This document shows positions 58,894 through 64,000 of a stretch of DNA of 64,000 nt, piece after piece; the stretch's first letter is position 1; each line of letters begins with the position of its first letter. The position numbers were made by a program, and so were the translations under genes. The DNA lies in the NCBI GenBank assembly GCA_963971285.1, contig OZ020254.1, positions 5,394,001 to 5,458,000 on the forward strand, read 5' to 3'. The notes under the pieces were generated by a model. That model was not told the origin of the DNA and ran no database searches. It was given only the letters and a program-made list of their open reading frames with translations. The stretch comes from Astropecten irregularis. Lineage: Eukaryota > Echinodermata > Asteroidea > Paxillosida > Astropectinidae.

Positions 58894-59242
58894 ATGGGAG
58901 ACTTTGGAGAACCGGTCTTCGAGACAACAGCGCATGCGCACGCACAACAGCGCATGCGCAAAACAACGCGCGCATGCTCACAATATTGCGTGCGCGTGCG
59001 CTGTTGACTTCAAGACCGGTTCTCCAAAGTATCCCATACACGGGTTCACACTTCCAAAAAAGCGCATGCGTGATAGTGCCTCGTTTTGAAGTCGCAATCA
59101 AAACTGCCGAAGTGTAAACCCGTGTATTGTCTTCGACAATGGACGGGCTTACACTTAGAAAAGTGCGCACGCGTGGAAGTGCCTCGTTTTGAAGTTGCGA
59201 TCAAAATCCAAGATGGCCGCCATGGTGTAAACCCGTGTATTA
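58894..59242. repeat. Three small palindromic modules, CpG-rich
   Basis: Module 1 (58894-59037): ATGGGAGACTTTGGAGAACC against the inverse GGTTCTCCAAAGTATCCCAT. Module 2 (59036-59127): ATACACGGGTTCACACTTCC against GAAGTGTAAACCCGTGTAT. Module 3 (about 59144-59240): GACGGGCTTACACTT against GGTGTAAACCCGTGT. Modules 2 and 3 share GTGCCTCGTTTTGAAGTYGC, so they are duplicates. All carry GCGCATGCGC-like cores at their bend. Confidence 0.75.
58929..59225. promoter_or_regulatory. Cluster of NRF1-type motifs and one YY1-type motif
   Basis: GCGCATGCGC, the core of the NRF1 consensus, is exact at 58930-58939 and 58950-58959. Close variants lie at about 58968, 58989, 59061 (GCGCATGCGT) and 59164 (TGCGCACGCG). 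AAGATGGCCGCCAT (59209-59222) fits the YY1 pattern AAGATGGCNGC. NRF1 and YY1 sites mark many metazoan promoters. Here they belong to mobile-looking palindromes, so they may be spread copies and not a host promoter. Confidence 0.4.
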
Positions 59243-59303
59243 AGTACAACATTTATCATGCATGTGCAGTACCTCTCTGGGGAGCAGAAGAGACCGGCTA
59301 TGT

Positions 59304-59507
59304 GGGCTTTTACGAAACGGAAGCTCAGGCTCCGTCTCAGGCTTCGGTTCCATTTCATGAATCCATTTTTAAATACATGTAACGGGTATCAAAATAGAGG
59401 CTTTTGGCTGCCGTTCGGAAGTTGATTCTCTGATTTGAAAAGAAAACAGATCTTCAGCTTCAATGAAAAACCACAACCTATATTTTCAGCATAGTATGTC
59501 AGAGCTG

Positions 59508-59549
<42 letters not shown>

Positions 59550-59564
59550 CCGTTTCGTAAACCC
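59304..59564 (+). mobile_element. Family G element with seven GAGCCT units
   Basis: GGGCTTTTACGAAACGGAAG at the left, CCTCCGTTTCGTAAACCC at the right. The right arm contains seven perfect GAGCCT units (59508-59549), against about two AGGCTC units in the left arm. The plus-strand frame through it reads Glu-Pro repeats and is a by-product of the hexamer. 261 bp. Confidence 0.87.
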
Positions 59565-60095
59565 AATATAAATGAGCCACGTGGTTTTACCAAGGAGCCA
59601 TGGGACGAGTTGCGAGAAGCATGTTCTAATTACCTCGATATGGACGAGGAAACTTGTACGATACGAATTTGTCACGTATAAATATCATATCTACCAGCAC
59701 ACCTGCGTTTGCTCTCAATTTTTAATATTCTGTTGGGTGGGTTTTTTTTTCTTTCGTTTGGCTTCCTGTGTGGTAACAACCGTCTGAATTAATATCGAAA
59801 TCATGTGAAATTGAATGACAAAGAGGAATAATGCCGGCTTAAGCTTGTTTACTGGCGTGGGAGGTTTGGTAATTAAAACGAACGCGGTACGGAGTCTCCC
59901 CCTCCCCCACCCCATCCCAGAGGCTTGTTATTGGAATAAATATGCATCATTTTATCAGCTGTCTGGGTTGGAATTCATCATATGAATGCCAGGCCTAATT
60001 GGCCTTGATGCGCATTCTACAGAACTGCCTTTGTGTGTGAGATGTGCTTGCTCGGCAAAACGTATATGGTGTGTACTGGGGATTGAGACAGTCCT
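59565..60095. other. Unassigned stretch, no gene seen
   Basis: No recognised feature apart from a T-rich run at about 59742-59757. Confidence 0.35.
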
Positions 60096-60318
60096 GGGGC
60101 CAATTTCATAGAGCTGCTTAAGCACAAAATTTGTTTAAGCATGCAAAGTCTTCCTTGATTAAGCCAGTGTTCCAACTAAATTGACTTGTATTCGGCCATT
60201 GTTTGCTGAGCATAACTTCATTCACAAGGAGTTTTGGCTCGCATACCGACTTTAATTGCAAAAAGGTTTTGGTGCTCAAGCAAATTTTGGTGCGTAAGCA
60301 GCTCTGTGAAATAGGCCT
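60096..60318 (+). mobile_element. Family E TIR element
   Basis: GGGGCCAATTTCATAGAGCT at the left and AGCAGCTCTGTGAAATAGGC at the right, with inner arms TTAAGCACAAAATTTG and CAAATTTTGGTGCGTAAGC. The middle differs from the 41.6 kb copy, so it is an older or separate subfamily. 223 bp. Confidence 0.8.
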
Positions 60319-60693
60319 CTGATAGGAAGAAAACCGTAGCGATGTCTGATATTAACGCTCGGGTGTGAAGCTGGCTGTCAGAGCATGCGACTGCTCGACA
60401 AAAGTCTTGAAGCCCATTTGACGAGACGGGTTCTTGCCGGGTAATCCCCGTTAACAATCTGCAGTCTTGCGCGCGTTAATCAACCTACAGTTAATTTGAC
60501 TCCGGATTTTCTTTTTCTGGGCATAAGTCCAATACAGAAACGAAACTTCGTCCATCAAGTCTAACAAGTAGCCTGCCCGTCTGCGTATGTATATCCTAAG
60601 ATAACAAGTTGTTTTGATTTCCCTTTAATTGTCCGCACGAAGTTGACCAACATACAATGCACTGGGTGAATCTTAACGGACATAGAACGAGAG
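60319..60693. other. Unassigned spacer
   Basis: Nothing recognised between families E and F. Confidence 0.35.
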
Positions 60694-60963
60694 TAAAGCA
60701 GAGTGTACACTGTCAACAATTTCGGTAATATTTCCGGTAACATGTTGCCCACTTAGGGCAAGACACCTGGGCAACATGACTTTGGGTCCTGTGTAATGTG
60801 TGTACACTAGCAACATTTGGCCAACACGTTACCAAGATGTTGCTGCGACATGCTACCTAACTCGTTTTGCTCTGTGTACACTGACAACATTTTCAACAAC
60901 AATGTTCCAGTGCAAGATGTTACCGAGATGTCTGAAAATGTTGACACTTTACGCTCTGCTTAA
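60694..60963 (+). mobile_element. Family F inverted-repeat element
   Basis: TAAAGCAGAGTGTACACTGT at the left, GTTGACACTTTACGCTCTGC then TTAA at the right. Interior GGTAACATGTTGCCCACTTA, CACCTGGGCAACATGACTTT and AAGATGTTGCTGCGACATG match the 43.3 kb copy. 270 bp. Confidence 0.84.
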
Positions 60964-62374
60964 AGTGTCGCCGTATGCCATTCTATGTTGGTTACCTTTT
61001 ATCTTGTCGGATCCGGGAGAGCGGGGTTGAGTTTCTGAAGTTAAGGATGTTGGGGAGCCACATCTATTCTGGAAGAAGAATACTCACTGTAAACACATCC
61101 ACCTGTTCTCTGGACCATTGAGATGCCCGACAGTTTAGATTTATCATCTCATTATGAGACAGAAACCTAACTAGAGCTTTCATCTCATATTTCGGTGCAT
61201 GACTTTTAATAATTGAAAGGTCAACAAGAATCACTCCGATCCGTGAAACCAAAAACCTGCTCAATTTTTCACGTACTATATTTTCTTGACCAGGCCCCAA
61301 ACTGAATCTGGTCGTTTGTTTTCTCTTGTCTTCATTCGTTGGTGTGTGCCCTTTATTTCAATTTCCAATTTATCACTGCGATCTGACAACCGTTTCATTT
61401 TGGATACTGCAGGGGCAATCTGGCATGTCCATATTGTTGATTCGTTAATAGCGAGAAGGTTTAATCAGATGTCTCTATCAGATTATGTCGGAGTATAGTC
61501 GGGACATTCCGGGGTCGTGTGAATCCATATGGAGGGCTAAACGAGCTTAATTATTCCTTCTGGTTAGGGATAAGAGGGGTACGGTAAGGGAGGGGGTTGT
61601 TGTTGACGTGTTGGGATCTAATTTATCACCCGAGCAATCTCTGAACGGGTGTATCGAGAGGTAAAACGCCTCTAGGTGACGCCCGAAGCCAACTGGGAAG
61701 TCACTCACCCCTATGGCCTCTTGGTGCGTCCTTGTGTCCCATATTCTCTTACTGGACGCAAGGCAAAGGAAACCAACCAACTGTCCTCGTCCTATCCACA
61801 AGTCCCAAGCTCTCGCACGACTGCGATATCGACCGCATCTCTTCCCCCCTTCTATGTGGTTGCATTACTTAGGCGGATATTTATCACCTCTCCTCCGGGA
61901 ACACTTGAGATGGTTCCTCTCTTGGCGAGAGCGTCTCTCTGCCAGACGTTCAAGTGCCGATGTTCTTCAAATTGAGTCCCCTGCCAAGCACATTGGGATA
62001 AGATGGCACGATGCATACATTTACATTCTCACATAAAAATTCACATACTGACAGTGTATGCACCGGACAGGAGCGTACGGCTAATGGCATCAGTAGCTTG
62101 AAGAGTGGATCCTTGGCCTTCAGAAAGAACATTTCCAGTAGGAACTACTCAGTATGCTAACATTCCCAAGGCCTATACTACACAAATACTCAGAATATTT
62201 TGTGTCTTTGAAGCATCAGGCAATTTAATAATTGATGATAAAAAGCAATTGTTATTGTGATGATGGATGATGCTACTCATTTTATTCGAGGAACATGAAA
62301 AAGGGAATTAAAAAGTCATAGAGTGATGCCTCCTGTGATTTAATATTGCTTCTGTAATTGAAATTGAAAGACAG
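60964..62374. other. Unassigned stretch, no gene seen
   Basis: Plus frames at 61676-62036 (99 and 107 codons in two frames) overlap a minus frame and show no domain. No shared repeat. Confidence 0.4.
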
Positions 62375-62417
62375 TGGGAGGGGGAGAGGGGAGACCTGAG
62401 AGGGGAGTGGGTGGGTG
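62375..62417 (+). repeat. G-rich tract, quadruplex candidate
   Basis: GGGAGGGGGAGAGGGGAG, then GAGGGGAGTGGGTGGGTGAG. Four or more G3+ blocks with short loops. Confidence 0.6.
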
Positions 62418-63436
62418 AGATACACACTTAAGGCCGGTGTCAATCGAGACGAAAATGTTAACCGAGAGCATCAATATTGCGATCGCATATCAACTTGTCG
62501 TAAGTCTCTCGGGGATTTCATTACAATTACTATACCCCAGTCGCAGTCCGTGGCACTCTCATAGAATTAATTATGAAACATTCATACGCATGCAGAGACT
62601 ACAGAGAGAAAGAAGGGGAAAAGAGAGAGGGTAGATAGAACCCCAATCACTCATACATTGTTCAGACGGCGTGCATCAATGTCAAAAGTATGAAAGAAGT
62701 CAAGTTGGTATACGGGAAGTCATCCTATAGACGGCAGATGCAATAAAGGAAGCCTCGTTCATATCTCCAGACAGGCTATTGAATGTATACATACCCCTTG
62801 AGACCGTAAAGGTACATTGCGGATGTCCCGCACCATACAACATGGGCCCATAACTTAATTTCAACGGGGGCTGTATGTTATTTTTAATTCGTGAGTCAAT
62901 GAGGATAAAAGGTGGTGGTATATATTGTATTGGGTGAATCGATGATGGCCGGGTGCAGCTCTCCCATCCCATCCCACGGGACTGTTGAAGCGGGCGGGAC
63001 ACGGTGCACGGTAGCCGCGCTTGGCTAGCTGACGAGGGGCAAACTCCTCCCTGACTCCCGCTGACATTTCTCGGTCCGGTGGTTAAAGTCGGATTTTCAG
63101 TCGGAATGATCGAGCGGAGAGTTATAAATAATAAGTCTTTTGGGAATCGCCAGATACCGTCTTTATAACATTTGGATAATGTAGTACTGCATGTAAGCAT
63201 GACACTTCAATATTGTAGCAGGATAAAGCATCATGTATAGGCCTACCTTTTACATACATCTAAAGTTTTTACAGAATCGCCATATGTTACTTTTGCGGCA
63301 GATGTGAATGTTGTATAACATATTCAGTAGGGTTTAAATATGAAGACAATTATGTAACCAGCAACCAATGGAGAAGAAAGTGATTATTTATCATCATTTG
63401 AGATCAAATCTAAAACTTACAGAAGGCCTCTTTGCA
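62418..63436. other. Unassigned stretch with a 166-codon open frame
   Basis: The minus strand is open from 63200 to 62700. The translation is Pro/Ser-rich with no recognised domain, signal peptide or splice pattern. A TAGGCCTA palindrome lies at 63238. I treat the frame as unproven. Confidence 0.35.
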
Positions 63437-63803
63437 TTAAAGGTAATATCATACTTTGGTTTTTGTCAAAGAAATACAGATTCGTGGGCAAAAATATCAA
63501 GGAAGATACAATAAAAGTAATCTGTGAAAATTTCAGTCCCATACGTTGCCCACTTTTTCAGAAAACAGTGAAAAATAGCCACATTATTTCTTAAGTCTTT
63601 TCTCTTTTATTTTTGAACTTTTAAAAGATCAAAAAGATTTTCGGTTGTTGTTTTACTCATTTCTGAATAAAAACACCATTTCGGGCGGAAAATTTTTAAC
63701 GGTATGTTTCTACCACCACCATCTTCATACCCTGTAAGTTATACATAAATCTGTGAAGATTTCTGTTTTGGTTTCATACCAAAGTATGATACTATACCTT
63801 TAA
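63437..63803 (+). mobile_element. Family A element, complete, near consensus
   Basis: 367 bp from TTAAAGGTAATATCATACTT to AAAGTATGATACTATACCTT plus TAA. Left block TTTTTGTCAAAGAAATACAG, CAGTCCCATACGTTGCC, centre GAACTTTTAAAAGATC with one change, right block CCACCATCTTCATACCCTGT. No coding capacity. Confidence 0.9.
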
Positions 63804-64000
63804 CAGTCCGTTTGAATGATCATTTTATTTCTGATCGCAGGTGCACAACATACAACATTTTGAATTGCACAGGCAACACCGTAAATAACCCGCAGTCTGA
63901 AAGAAAACAAAATTGGAAACCTGGTAATTATTGGAATGGTAGGTTTTCTCGAGGCGAGTTCACCATCATATAAGAGCGTGCCATTATGATATTAACCATC
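63804..64000. other. Unassigned right edge
   Basis: Nothing recognised in the last 197 bases. Confidence 0.35.

Noticed and set aside
59463-59681. Frame with a Glu-Pro repeat
   Set aside because: The repeat is the translation of the GAGCCT hexamer in the right arm of a family G element.
62700-63200. 166-codon minus-strand frame as a gene
   Set aside because: No motif, no splice context, and overlapping frames on the same strand; length alone is weak evidence in 64 kb.
1-64000. CRISPR array, bacterial operon or complete retroelement
   Set aside because: Tandem arrays lack regular unique spacers, there are no ribosome-site-preceded gene clusters, and no reverse transcriptase, integrase, protease or capsid motif was recognised in any frame.

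Overview
This 64 kb window looks like a gene-poor stretch of a metazoan nuclear genome. The best guess is a marine invertebrate deuterostome (echinoderm or hemichordate type). That guess rests on the style of the short interspersed repeats and on an excess of the octamer TAGGCCTA (9 copies found by eye, about 1 expected), and is not proven. No open frame could be assigned to a known protein family, and there is no credible rRNA, CRISPR array or bacterial feature. The longest frames (196 and 166 codons) show no recognisable domain or splice structure. One minus-strand frame at 44948-45164 ends at a perfect splice donor and is offered only as a weak exon candidate.

What the window does hold is a dense population of short non-autonomous elements, roughly a fifth of the sequence. 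Family A (nine copies, about 360 bp) and family B (four copies, about 330-470 bp) have TTAA-bounded inverted ends. They share their right halves but differ on the left. A third TTAA-bounded element (C) lies at 21.8-22.3 kb, and family F (three copies of about 265 bp) also sits in TTAA/TA-like contexts. Smaller inverted-repeat families are D (four copies plus a fragment, about 140 bp), E (two copies), G (three copies with a GAGCCT expansion in the right arm), and single members H, L, Q and R. There are also a 480 bp foldback at 40.6-41.1 kb, a 1.23 kb element at 47.5-48.8 kb with arrays of ATTAGTC inside both ends, two copies of one tRNA-derived SINE, and a separate tRNA-like sequence enclosed by inverted repeats at 36.9-37.0 kb.

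Tandem repeats: a 34-bp minisatellite at 45.8-46.6 kb with a higher-order duplication, a unit of about 75 bp at 52.7-52.9 kb, a 24-base G run at 2.3 kb, and several purine tracts.

Regulatory-looking signals: a 14/14 match to the CTCF consensus at 3569-3582, three CCAAT boxes at 32.04-32.18 kb, and a cluster of NRF1-type palindromes with a YY1-type motif carried by small inverted modules at 58.9-59.24 kb. The rest (for example 3.8-12.1, 12.6-19.2, 26.8-31.9, 49.4-52.6 and 61-63.4 kb) appears to be unique intergenic or intronic DNA in which I see no gene.
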